From contig NZ_JTJC03000004.1 of NCBI RefSeq assembly GCF_000817735.3, positions 248,001 through 312,000 of the forward strand: a stretch of DNA of 64,000 nt, written 5' to 3'. The stretch is from Scytonema millei VB511283 (GTDB lineage: Bacteria; Cyanobacteriota; Cyanobacteriia; Cyanobacteriales; Chroococcidiopsidaceae). This document shows, in pieces, positions 28,136-36,812 of the stretch (position 1 is its first letter; every line of letters starts with the position of its first letter). The position numbers and the translations under genes are program-made. The notes under the pieces were generated by a model. That model saw only the letters and a program-made list of their open reading frames with translations. It made no database searches and was not told the DNA's origin.

Positions 28136-28191
28136 GCCAGCAGTCTTCTAAGCCAATCTAGAGACGACTGGCTTTATACCCAAACACACGT
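28136..28191 (+). other. Structured element, copy 2 (possible leader RNA)
   Basis: Stem GCCAG-CA-GTCT pairs with AGAC-GA-CTGGC (one 2x2 mismatch) around a 15-base loop with GCCAATCTA at the same position as in copy 1; tail CCCAAACACACGT at 28179-28191. The TAGATT just after the tail could pair with AATCTA of the loop (pseudoknot), which copy 1 lacks. It ends 22 nt before the downstream ATG. Confidence 0.5.
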
Positions 28192-28213
28192 AGATTTAAC
28201 AGACACACTTTGC

Positions 28214-29416
28214 ATGAGAATAGCCGTTATTGGTGCTAAAGGATTGCCCGCCAACCAGGGTGGTATTGAACATTACTGCCAGGAAATGTATCCCCGTATG
28301 GTGGAACGCAATCATTCCGTAGACCTGTTTGCCCGCTCCTCTTATCTAAATTCTTCCTGGCTGGAACAGTATAAATATAAAGGGGTGAGAGTCATTTCCT
28401 TGCCCTGTTTGCAGCTAAGAGGAGCAGATGCCTTTTTCACTTCCCTACTAGGGACGATCGCGGCAAGCGGTAATCAATACGACATCATTCATTTCCACGC
28501 CCTTGGACCTTCGGTATTTAGCTGGTTGCCGAAATTTGCCTCCACTGCCAAAGTCGTTGTCACCTGCCAGGGCTTAGACTGGCAGCGGGCAAAGTGGGGT
28601 AAAATCTCCAGCCGCATACTATATGCAGGTGAACGAGCCGCAGCACGATTTGCAGATGGAATTGTCGTCGTCTCTGACGAACTGCGCACCTATTTCAAAC
28701 AGACATACAATCGCGACACGGTTTACATCCCCAACGGACCCGCCAGATACGCTCCTACAGATGGTAGTTTTGCCTACGGTACTTCCTTAGGACTGACTCC
28801 AGGCAAATATATTACCTATGTCGGCAGACTCGTACCGGAAAAGCGTCCAGACTTGCTGATTCAAGCTTTCCAAAAGCTAAAGCCGCGTGACTGGAAACTC
28901 GTTCTCGTCGGCGGAACGAGCGATACTAATGCCTTTGCCACAGAGTTATCAGAACTCGCTAATAGCAACCCTAACATTGTCTTTACAGGAGAACTCCGGG
29001 GGCAAAAACTAGCAGAAATCGTGCGTGGTGCGGGATGTTTTACTCTCCCTTCCGATTTGGAAGGACTACCCCTAGCCATGCTAGAAGCCATGCAAGAAGG
29101 CGTACCAGTTGTCGCCAGCGATATTCCCGCCCACCAGCAATTAGTTGCTCAAGATCGGGGATTGCTGTTTGGGGCTGGCGACGTAACAGATTGCACCCAG
29201 ACTTTAGAGCGAGCGATCGCCAATCCCGAAGCACTGGCTGCAATGGCAAATCGAGCGCAAAAATACGTTCAACAGCACCATAACTGGGATGATATTACTA
29301 CTGAAACTCTGAACGTGTACAAAACACTTTATCAGACAACAACAATCCGCCCCACTGTCGCCAAGCAACTGGCTACTACCCCTCCCGTTCAAGCTTCAGA
29401 AAAAATAAGTCGCTAA
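28214..29416 (+). CDS. Glycosyltransferase (DUF1972/GT4 type)
   Basis: 400 aa. The N-terminus RIAVIGAKGLPANQGGIEHYCQEMYPRM is typical of the rhamnosyltransferase-like DUF1972 group found in capsule loci. The C-terminal GT4 donor domain shows YVGRLVPEKRPDLLIQAF at about 197-214 and DLEGLPLAMLEAMQEGVPVVASDIPAHQQL at about 281-310. Probably adds a sugar to a lipid-linked repeat unit in the cytoplasm. ATG start without a clear Shine-Dalgarno, directly after the tandem structured elements. Separated from the next gene by about 40 bp, so likely co-transcribed. Confidence 0.85.
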   Translation: MRIAVIGAKGLPANQGGIEHYCQEMYPRMVERNHSVDLFARSSYLNSSWLEQYKYKGVRVISLPCLQLRGADAFFTSLLGTIAASGNQYDIIHFHALGPSVFSWLPKFASTAKVVVTCQGLDWQRAKWGKISSRILYAGERAAARFADGIVVVSDELRTYFKQTYNRDTVYIPNGPARYAPTDGSFAYGTSLGLTPGKYITYVGRLVPEKRPDLLIQAFQKLKPRDWKLVLVGGTSDTNAFATELSELANSNPNIVFTGELRGQKLAEIVRGAGCFTLPSDLEGLPLAMLEAMQEGVPVVASDIPAHQQLVAQDRGLLFGAGDVTDCTQTLERAIANPEALAAMANRAQKYVQQHHNWDDITTETLNVYKTLYQTTTIRPTVAKQLATTPPVQASEKISR

Positions 29417-29454
29417 ACACGTTAACCAACAGGCTGATAGATGAAGGTGTTGTG

Positions 29455-31593
29455 ATGGAACAGAAATATGCGCTTTTACCGACAATTTTTTATCGGCGGC
29501 GCTTGCCCGCTTTAGCCACCTTCATCTCAGTGATGCTCGGTGCGCTGGTCTATCTGATATTTGCCCCCAGGACTTACGAAGCAGAAGCGCGGCTCATGCT
29601 TGATGGCAAACAATTGAGCCTAGCTGGGGAAACAGGACGCGATTTGACTCAAGAATCAGCCCGACTGGACTCCAACCCAGTCGCTACCCAAGCGGAACTC
29701 GCCCTGTCCCAAAAGGTTTTACGTCAGGCAATTTACGAAGCGTATACGGCAAATAACCGCAATAGTAACGCAGAACCACCAACGGTAGAAGAACTCAGAA
29801 AGCAGTTAAAAGTTAAAACCGTCCCGGCGACGAGCATCCTGGAAATTAAATACAGCAACAAAGACCCCTTAATCGCGGCTAAACTGCTCAATGCTTTAAC
29901 AGAAGCCATGATTAACGAGGATACGGCAGTGATTCGGCGCGAGGCTGGCTCGGCACGCCAATTTTTAGCTGTGGAAGTTCCGAAAAAACGCGCCCAACTT
30001 GCCCAAGTAGAAGCCACGCTATCGCAGTACAAGCAGTCTCAGGGAATTGTCTCGATCGCCGACGACCAAGGACGGGACAATGCCCAGACTACGAGTATCG
30101 TCGAAAGTTTAGCCCAGATAGAAGAACAGGAACGCACTACGCTTGCCCAACTGCAAGAAGTCAAAGCACGCAATAGCTCCCTAGAACAGGTGACAGATAG
30201 CAGCACCTTAAAAAATACCTACGCCACCGTTCGCAGCGGGCAAAACGAGCAATTGCAAGCACTACGCACGCAATTGGTAGAGTTGGAAGCAAAGGTCGCC
30301 AGCGCCCAATCGAAATATAAAGCCGACAGCCCACCACTGCTGAATTTAATTGAAGAACGGGATGCAGCCCGCGCCCTCTATCAGCAAAAAATCGGTAACG
30401 AGACTGGCAACCCAGCCGCTAGCGCTCCCAACGCCGCTACTGATAAATTAAGCCAAGATCTTGCCACGCAACTCATTACTGGAGAAGTCGAGGCTTCAGC
30501 ATTAGAAGGTAGACTCGCAGCAATTCGGCGCGATCGCGCTACCCTTCAAGAACGCCTGAACCAACTGCCGATCCGCGAACAAGGATTAGCTGCCTTGGTA
30601 CGGCAACGCCAAGAAGCAGTAACCTCCCTAGAGTTTTTGCAGCGCAAGTTAGAAGAAGCACGGATTGCCGAAGCGCAAAAAGTCAGCAACCTGCGTCCGG
30701 TTGACCTTGCCGAACCGCCCAGATTACCGACTTGGCCCAATCCCGCGATCGTGTTAGTGCTTGCCGCTGTCGCTGGAGGTACGCTAGCCCTCGGGACTGT
30801 GCTGTTACAAGAAGGACTCGACGGCACGCTACGCAACGCTACAGAAGCAGGTAGCCTAGTCGAAGTTCCCATCATAGGGGTGCTGCCTGTCATCTCACCA
30901 GAAGTCAGGGGCAAAGAATACGCTGATGCTTTGATGCAAGAGCCAGCGATTCTAGAATCCTATCGCAGCCTGCTGAGATCCTCAGAATTTGCTGCCAACG
31001 AGGATATTAAAGTTATCGTCGTCAGTAGCGCTCTGTCTGGTGAAGGCAAATCTTTAGTGTCTTCCTACCTTGCCGCAGTCGCCGCCACCCTATCGCGCCG
31101 CACCTTACTCATTGATGCTGACTTGCGTTGTCCGACACAACACAAACTATTTAAACTTGCTGCCAAACCAGGTCTTGCAGAAGTGGCGCAGGGTAAGCTA
31201 GCTTTGGCAGAAGCCGTTCAAACTACAGGTATTGACAAATTAAAAGTTTTATGCAGCGGCAGACCGCGCAGCCATCCTTCGGAATTATTTGAATCTAGGC
31301 AGATTCAGCAAGTTATCGCCGCTGCTGCGACTCAATACGACCTGATCGTCATTGACACTCCCCCCGTGACGAGTTGTATCGATGCCGTGAGCTTGTGCGG
31401 CAACGGCGAAAAACTGCTTCTAGTTGCCCGTCCGAGTTTTACTCAAAGGGATATTTTCACGCAAGCAGTCGCAGAACTGAGAGCGAAACGAGTCGAGATC
31501 TTGGGAGTAGCCGTCAACGGAATCGATCCTCAAATCGATAAGTACTACCGTTATGCTTTCCAAAGCTACAAGACTCTGACCAATGTTTCCTAG
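29455..31593 (+). CDS. Wzc-like chain-length regulator fused to BY-kinase
   Basis: 712 aa. Wzz-type N-terminus with a membrane helix near 15-37, a long coiled-coil periplasmic part (about 150-420), a second membrane helix near 425-445, and a cytoplasmic tyrosine kinase: Walker A SGEGKS near 529, Walker A' LLIDADLR near 551-558, Walker B LIVIDTPP near 631-638. The C-terminal tyrosine cluster is short (DKYYRYAFQSY). It controls polymer length and export together with Wzy and Wzx. I use ATG 29455; a GTG precedes it. No outer-membrane Wza gene is seen in the window. Confidence 0.9.
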   Translation: MEQKYALLPTIFYRRRLPALATFISVMLGALVYLIFAPRTYEAEARLMLDGKQLSLAGETGRDLTQESARLDSNPVATQAELALSQKVLRQAIYEAYTANNRNSNAEPPTVEELRKQLKVKTVPATSILEIKYSNKDPLIAAKLLNALTEAMINEDTAVIRREAGSARQFLAVEVPKKRAQLAQVEATLSQYKQSQGIVSIADDQGRDNAQTTSIVESLAQIEEQERTTLAQLQEVKARNSSLEQVTDSSTLKNTYATVRSGQNEQLQALRTQLVELEAKVASAQSKYKADSPPLLNLIEERDAARALYQQKIGNETGNPAASAPNAATDKLSQDLATQLITGEVEASALEGRLAAIRRDRATLQERLNQLPIREQGLAALVRQRQEAVTSLEFLQRKLEEARIAEAQKVSNLRPVDLAEPPRLPTWPNPAIVLVLAAVAGGTLALGTVLLQEGLDGTLRNATEAGSLVEVPIIGVLPVISPEVRGKEYADALMQEPAILESYRSLLRSSEFAANEDIKVIVVSSALSGEGKSLVSSYLAAVAATLSRRTLLIDADLRCPTQHKLFKLAAKPGLAEVAQGKLALAEAVQTTGIDKLKVLCSGRPRSHPSELFESRQIQQVIAAAATQYDLIVIDTPPVTSCIDAVSLCGNGEKLLLVARPSFTQRDIFTQAVAELRAKRVEILGVAVNGIDPQIDKYYRYAFQSYKTLTNVS

Positions 31594-31617
31594 AACGAGC
31601 TGCTAAAACCAGGTGTT

Positions 31618-33099
31618 ATGAACGTAAGAAATGAAATGAAAAGGTTAGCCACTAGCTACCTGCCTGCTTCACAGGTCTCTTTTTGGATCGGAGTGGCGGG
31701 TGTTTTGGTAGGGCTAGCTGCGGGCATCCTGGTAGCTGCTCAGCCTGTTTATCTATTTGCTGGGGTGGTTGCTTTTGCGATTATTATCAACTTCTTTGCT
31801 GATTTTGAACGCACGGCGATCGCCCTGTTAATTCTTCGCAGTTCGCTAGACATCTTCTCGGCGCAGCAAATCCCGGCATTATTTGCGCTAGGACTAGCGG
31901 CTTTAACATTACTCTATGTCGCCGCTGCGTTTTTAGAACGACGCACCATACATACAGATTGGTTTTGGTGGTTTTTGTTGGCGTGGGTGATGCTGCAAGG
32001 TTTGTGGCCCGTACTGTGCATCTTGGGAGGCTTGGGACTGGATGCCTCACCCTATCTAGTCGATAACGTCAGAGAGTGGACGCGCTTATTCTCTTGGGCA
32101 ATGGTCTATCTATTAGTCATGCAGATGAAAGATCGAGTCGCGCCGCAAAAGATTATCGCACTGCTCTTTTTTTCGTTAATTCCGCCGATAATTGTCGGCA
32201 TGTTGCAGAAATATGCCAATTTCTTGCTACCATCTATCCTGGCGCTGAAAAAGCCAGAGGTTGTCAGTCAGTTCGTACCAGCAGAGGTTGTCTCAGGCAC
32301 GCGGATCAACAGCACGTTTGCCCATCCGAATAATTTCGTACTTTATTTACTACTTTTTATTTGTTTGGCTTTCTGGCAACTGTTGCGGGGAAACAAACCG
32401 CGCTGGATGTGGTTGATTCTCTTATTTTTAATGGCAAATCTCTACGTCGGTACTGGGGCAATTTTTGGTTTAGTCATGCTTATGACTGCTCTCGGAATTG
32501 CGATCGCCCCCAGATTGAAATTTTATAACGCCCTTGGTGGCATCATGTTACTGCTGTTGGTTGTAGTTCTATTTGCCAGTACGGATTACGGACGCAGCCG
32601 CCTGGATGGAATTGCCAATACACCGCTGCTGAACCCAGATATCGACGTTTCGCGGGCGATCGTCATGTCCTTTTCCGACTACAACAGTTTTAACTGGCGG
32701 ATTGCCCAGTGGTATTATCTCTTACGCGCATGGCTGTACGAACCTTGGTTTGGCTACGGACTAGGTACGGGCGTTTACTTGAGTCCGTATAATTTAGTAC
32801 CGCACAATGACTACATTCGCGCTTTAGTAGAAGGAGGTATTGTCGGCTTAGTGACATTTGTGTCACTCTTGGTGGCACAGGCGATCCGCCTGCTCCAACT
32901 ACTGCGACAAGCCCCCAAAGGTAGCGATCGCTGGAATTTTTGCTGGAGTTTGCTCGCTCTACTGATTGCAACTTCCTTGGGGATGGCAACAGATAACGTT
33001 TGGAGCGGTACGGCTTTTTACTTTTACTGGTGGACTGTGATGGGTATAGCAGGCTGGAACTGGCAAGAGCGGAAGGATCGCCGCACGGCGATCGCGTGA
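31618..33099 (+). CDS. O-antigen ligase/Wzy-like polymerase
   Basis: 493 aa, about 11-12 membrane segments. The Wzy_C-type region has STFAHPNNFVLYLLLF near 237-252 and the large loop ending EPWFGYGLGTGVYLSPYNLVPHNDYIRALVEGG near 378-410, where the conserved Arg and H-N sit. Likely polymerises the repeat unit in the periplasm. ATG start 24 bp after the kinase gene, so same operon. Confidence 0.85.
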   Translation: MNVRNEMKRLATSYLPASQVSFWIGVAGVLVGLAAGILVAAQPVYLFAGVVAFAIIINFFADFERTAIALLILRSSLDIFSAQQIPALFALGLAALTLLYVAAAFLERRTIHTDWFWWFLLAWVMLQGLWPVLCILGGLGLDASPYLVDNVREWTRLFSWAMVYLLVMQMKDRVAPQKIIALLFFSLIPPIIVGMLQKYANFLLPSILALKKPEVVSQFVPAEVVSGTRINSTFAHPNNFVLYLLLFICLAFWQLLRGNKPRWMWLILLFLMANLYVGTGAIFGLVMLMTALGIAIAPRLKFYNALGGIMLLLLVVVLFASTDYGRSRLDGIANTPLLNPDIDVSRAIVMSFSDYNSFNWRIAQWYYLLRAWLYEPWFGYGLGTGVYLSPYNLVPHNDYIRALVEGGIVGLVTFVSLLVAQAIRLLQLLRQAPKGSDRWNFCWSLLALLIATSLGMATDNVWSGTAFYFYWWTVMGIAGWNWQERKDRRTAIA

Positions 33100-33160
33100 T
33101 GCTGTTGACGAGGAAGACTGCGCTCGAAGTGGAAAATTAACCCTCATTCAAAATGCATCC

Positions 33161-34177
33161 ATGAAAACACAATCTCCTATTTCCTTATCAACTGCTGACA
33201 GTACTCCTTCGTCCCTGCGTCTATCTGAGGAAACACAACAATTGTTGTGCTGTCCGGTTTGCTCCTCTCAATTAGAATTGGACGAGTCTCAGGTCAAATG
33301 TACGAACAGTCTGTGTCAGGCTTGTTTTCCGATCGTGAATGGCATCCCTATACTGATTGACAATGAGGCAAGCGTATTTGCGATCGACGATTATCTCGAT
33401 ATAGATACTACAACTCTCAAACCCAAATCTTTGTGGGAGAGACAACTCATTAATTTAATTCCCAGCATTCATTTAAATCTTAAAGGCAAGCAAAACTATC
33501 AAAAATTTGTTGCCCTACTTCGGCAGCGCCATTCCCGCCCAAAAGTGTTAGTTGTTGGTAGTAGCATTAGAGGTCAAGGGATGGAACCCCTGTATTCCGC
33601 TCCTGAGTTAGAACTTGTAGAAACAGATGTTGCCTTTGGCGCGGATGTCTCAATTATCTGCGACGGTCACAGCCTACCTTTTGCGGACAATTCCTTCGAT
33701 GGAGTTGTCATTCAAGCCGTCCTCGAACACGTTGTCGATCCTTATCGATGTGTAGCAGAGGTGCATCGCGTTCTCAAACCAGAAGGAGTTGTTTATTCCG
33801 AGACTCCTTTCATGCAGCAAGTCCACTTAGGGAGATATGATTTTACTCGCTTTACCCACTTGGGACATCAGCGGTTATTTAGAAGTTTCGCCGAAATCGC
33901 CAGCGGTCCAGTCTGCGGTACGGGAATGGCACTCGCTTGGAGCTATCAGTATTTTCTGCTGAGCTTTGTCAAGTCTTCCCTTGCTAGAGCTTTAGTCAAG
34001 ACAGTAGCAAGATTCACTAGTTTTTGGTTGAAGTATTTCGACTACCTGTTAATTGACCGAGCCGGAACGTATGATGCGGCATCTGGTTTCTATTTTCTCG
34101 GTACGAAAAGCGATCGCACTCTTTCAGATCGAGAATTGCTGACTCAATATAAAGGCGCTCAAGCTAGCTCTTTTTAA
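33161..34177 (+). CDS. SAM-dependent methyltransferase with Trm112-like zinc ribbon
   Basis: 338 aa. Residues about 24-65 form a small Cys-rich domain (CCPVCSSQLELDESQVKCTNSLC and FPIVNGIPILI) like Trm112/PF03966. The rest is a class I methyltransferase: VLVVGSSIRGQG, ETDVAFGADVSIICDGHSLPFADNSFDGVVIQAVLEHVVDP, and a VHRVLKPEGVVYSETPF block. Probably methylates a sugar of the polysaccharide. It lies about 60 bp after the polymerase gene. Downstream is the repeat split by the IS982 element. Confidence 0.8.
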   Translation: MKTQSPISLSTADSTPSSLRLSEETQQLLCCPVCSSQLELDESQVKCTNSLCQACFPIVNGIPILIDNEASVFAIDDYLDIDTTTLKPKSLWERQLINLIPSIHLNLKGKQNYQKFVALLRQRHSRPKVLVVGSSIRGQGMEPLYSAPELELVETDVAFGADVSIICDGHSLPFADNSFDGVVIQAVLEHVVDPYRCVAEVHRVLKPEGVVYSETPFMQQVHLGRYDFTRFTHLGHQRLFRSFAEIASGPVCGTGMALAWSYQYFLLSFVKSSLARALVKTVARFTSFWLKYFDYLLIDRAGTYDAASGFYFLGTKSDRTLSDRELLTQYKGAQASSF

Positions 34178-34311
34178 AAGAGCCTTACCATAAAATTGTA
34201 TTTTTTACCTAATACCAATTTACTCTTTGACTACGACAAAAGAGATCCCTCCAACCCCCCTTATCAAGGGGGGCTAGTTCAGATCTTCCGTAGCATAGTT
34301 TTAGTAAAATG

Positions 34312-35322
34312 ACGTGAGTTCGACGGTGGGAGATGAGCCAAAAAGAAAAAAGAGACCTATGCTCAAAATACACAGCGCTCGGCCTCAGTTATGAATAGCA
34401 CCATTGTATCTCGCCTAGATGTGACGCAAATTTTTTGTGAGGTAGACGACTTCTATCAAACCTTTGAACGACATTGGCAGCAACAGATGCTATTGACGGC
34501 AAGTTGTGGAGAACGCTTGTGTCGCTCTCGTTTAAGTCTGAGTGAGGTGATGACGATAGTAATTGCTTTTCATGGCTCGGGATATCGTACTTTTAAAGAA
34601 TTCTACACGCTACAAGTCCTACCAGGCTGGCGTCAAGCTTTTCCTCATCTAGTCAGCTATACTCGTTTTGTCGAATTGATGCCTTGGTCGTTGATGCTGT
34701 TATGCTGCTTTGTACAGACCCGTAAGGGAGAAGTCACTGGCATTTCATTCATTGATTCAACTCCGATTGAGGTGTGTCATCCAAAACGTTCTAGAAGCCA
34801 TCGTGTGTTTGAAGGCATGGTGGGTTGGAGCAAAAATTCGGTCGGGTGGCACTATGGGTTTAAGCTGCACCTAATTATCAATGACCGAGGCGAGTTGCTA
34901 GCTTTTAAGCTGACCCCTGGCAATGTAGATGACCGCAAGCCTGTGCCGGACTTAACCCAAGACCTAATTGGTAAGCTATTTGGCGATCGTGGTTATATAT
35001 CTCAGGAATTGTTTGAGCAACTCTATCAGCAAGGCTTGGAGTTAATTACACGGCGTAAGAAGAAGATGAAGCAACAGTTGGTCAAGTTGATCGACAAAAT
35101 TCTCTTACGTAAGCGAGCCTTAATTGAAACAGTTTATGACCAACTGAAGAACATTTCTCAAATCGAGCATTCCCGACATAGAAGCATCTGGAATTTCCTG
35201 GTCAACTTGTTAGCTGGATTAACAGCTTATACTTATTTGCCCCGAAAACCTTCTCTCGATTTAGAACCCAAAGGCTTACCTGCTCTTCCTCCTGCTGTCT
35301 TTTAACCCCGTCGAACTCACGT
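34312..35322 (+). mobile_element. IS982-family insertion sequence, intact
   Basis: 1011 bp. The ends are inverted: ACGTGAGTTCGACGG at the left and CCGTCGAACTCACGT at the right (15 bp perfect). Both sides carry the 7-bp target duplication TAAAATG (34305-34311 and 35323-35329). One intact transposase gene. Perfect ends, exact duplication and an open frame point to a recent insertion. Confidence 0.92.
34391..35305 (+). CDS. IS982-family transposase
   Basis: 304 aa DDE transposase. An N-terminal region with RLSLSEVMTIVIAFHGSGYRTFKEFY, then the catalytic domain: FIDSTPIEVCH with the first Asp near 119, then the KLTPGNVDDRKPVPDL block and FGDRGYIS with the second Asp near 199, and the acidic residue of ALIETVYDQLKN near 257. 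Full length for the family, with no frameshift. ATG start 79 bp inside the left end. Confidence 0.92.
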   Translation: MNSTIVSRLDVTQIFCEVDDFYQTFERHWQQQMLLTASCGERLCRSRLSLSEVMTIVIAFHGSGYRTFKEFYTLQVLPGWRQAFPHLVSYTRFVELMPWSLMLLCCFVQTRKGEVTGISFIDSTPIEVCHPKRSRSHRVFEGMVGWSKNSVGWHYGFKLHLIINDRGELLAFKLTPGNVDDRKPVPDLTQDLIGKLFGDRGYISQELFEQLYQQGLELITRRKKKMKQQLVKLIDKILLRKRALIETVYDQLKNISQIEHSRHRSIWNFLVNLLAGLTAYTYLPRKPSLDLEPKGLPALPPAVF

Positions 35323-35724
35323 TAAAATGGTATAAAAGAAACCAAGGCAGCTGCTTGGCAGCGGTCGTTCCTTGGTTTTGAAGTTTATAGCAATTTAATG
35401 CGATCGCAATCGATCGCATTGCGCTCTATCTCGATCCATTTCAAAGTGCAGTTATTAACTAATAACTGCATAGCAATATATTGATTTATTGCAGAAATTG
35501 AGATAAAGATAAGTCAATTGATGACAAGCTCGTGTTTGTACTAAGACTTGTTCATCTATGAAGAGACGTTGCCCGATCGCTATTCCTTGTCATGAAGATC
35601 GCAGCGATTGGATCGAGTCAAAAAATGATTTCAATTGGCTATTATGTATTTTCGATATCTAGACGAACTGAAAAGGAATACTCTAGCGTAAGAATCATAA
35701 TTGACCAAGTTGAACTTTAACAAC
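35323..35724. other. Gap between IS982 and the GT2 gene
   Basis: It holds a hairpin AAACCAAGG (35339-35347)/CCTTGGTTT (35370-35378) that could act as a terminator for the methyltransferase gene before the IS arrived, and a perfect 10-bp-arm palindrome TGCAGTTATT/AATAACTGCA at 35447-35470. Several HIP1-like palindromes. No gene. Confidence 0.5.
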
Positions 35725-36714
35725 ATGCCTAAAGTTTCAGTCATTATTCCAGCCTACAATTCTATGGCCTATTTACCAGCAACTCTAGACAGTGTGTTGG
35801 GACAGACGTTTACTGATTTTGAAGTATTAGTCATTGATGATGGTAGTTCGGATAATACTGCTGCATGGGTAAGTCAGATCCAAGATCGGCGCGTCCAATC
35901 GATCGCTCAAGCCAATCAAGGTACGTGTGCTGCGCGCAATACAGGTATTGCTCTGGCGCATGGAGAATACATAGCATTCCTCGATGCAGATGACTTATGG
36001 CATCCAACCAAGTTAGCTAAACAAGTCCGCTATTTAGACGAACATCCAGAAGTCGGCTTAGTGTATACTTGGACAGCATTGATCGATCCCGAAGGCAAAC
36101 CTACGGGCAGAATCTTTGCCAATCGCGCCCAGGGTGATGTCTGGCAGCAACTTGTACAACACAATATTACGGAATCTGGCAGTTCGTTTACGATCCGCCG
36201 TTGCTGTTTTGAAACCGTAGGGGTATTCGACACGACCTTATCACACGTTGGCGACTGGGATATGTGTTTGCGAATTGCCGCTCGCTATCATTTTGGGGCG
36301 ATCGAAGAACCTCTAGTTTACTATCGCCAGTACTCGAACAGCATGTCCAAAAACTGGCAGCGGGTGGAGAAATGTTTTTATACAGTGCTGGACAAAGCAT
36401 TTCAATCTAAACTGCCAGAACTACAAGATTTAAAAGACCGTTGCTATGGCTTGGTAAACTTAACCCTTGCTTGGAAATGCCTGCAAACTCAAACCAAGGA
36501 TTACAAACAAGCAATTCAATTTCGTACCACTGCGATCGCCTATTCCCCTCAACTGCGGTACTCTAAAGAGTACATTCGCCTGAGTGTAGCAATTGCGATC
36601 GTGCGCTGGTGTGGTGCTGATGGCTACAATCGCATCTTGGCAATATTTCATGCTCTGCGGCGGCGAATCTCGAACCTCAGAGATCGGCTTTCAGTTCCTC
36701 TCAGTACGGGTTAA
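35725..36714 (+). CDS. Glycosyltransferase family 2
   Basis: 329 aa. GT-A fold: VSVIIPAYNSMAYLPATLDSVLGQTF at the N-terminus, VLVIDDGSSDNT near 38-49, GEYIAFLDADDLWHPTKL near 81-98 with the DxD, and a C-terminal extension with GDWDMCLRIAARYHFG. Cytoplasmic, adds a sugar to a lipid-linked unit. I start at ATG 35725 (MPKVSVIIPAYN) rather than TTG 35701. The IS lies upstream, so transcription from the earlier genes may be cut or altered. Confidence 0.88.
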   Translation: MPKVSVIIPAYNSMAYLPATLDSVLGQTFTDFEVLVIDDGSSDNTAAWVSQIQDRRVQSIAQANQGTCAARNTGIALAHGEYIAFLDADDLWHPTKLAKQVRYLDEHPEVGLVYTWTALIDPEGKPTGRIFANRAQGDVWQQLVQHNITESGSSFTIRRCCFETVGVFDTTLSHVGDWDMCLRIAARYHFGAIEEPLVYYRQYSNSMSKNWQRVEKCFYTVLDKAFQSKLPELQDLKDRCYGLVNLTLAWKCLQTQTKDYKQAIQFRTTAIAYSPQLRYSKEYIRLSVAIAIVRWCGADGYNRILAIFHALRRRISNLRDRLSVPLSTG

Positions 36715-36812
36715 GTGTTGCTTGTAACTTATGCTTTAAGTAGTTCGAGTCCTCAATCGTCTAGCTTAGTGCGACCGGATGGCGACGAACTACCGTCTAA
36801 AACCAAGAATTA

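Larger units (their letters stand above)
27875..28213. other. Leader region with two copies of a structured element
   Basis: No ORF. It holds two copies of a hairpin-plus-tail element (27954-28001 and 28136-28191). No tandem repeats of the kinds common elsewhere. The region just before the downstream ATG has no Shine-Dalgarno. Confidence 0.6.
34212..35333. repeat. 104-bp MITE-like element split by IS982
   Basis: The left part (34212-34311) and right part (35330-35333) join to a 104-bp element matching the intact copy at 3831-3934, once the IS and one copy of the 7-bp duplication are removed. Confidence 0.8.

Noticed and set aside
35323-35724. Second IS remnant after IS982
   Set aside because: Palindromes are present but there is no transposase fragment and no second pair of matching ends.
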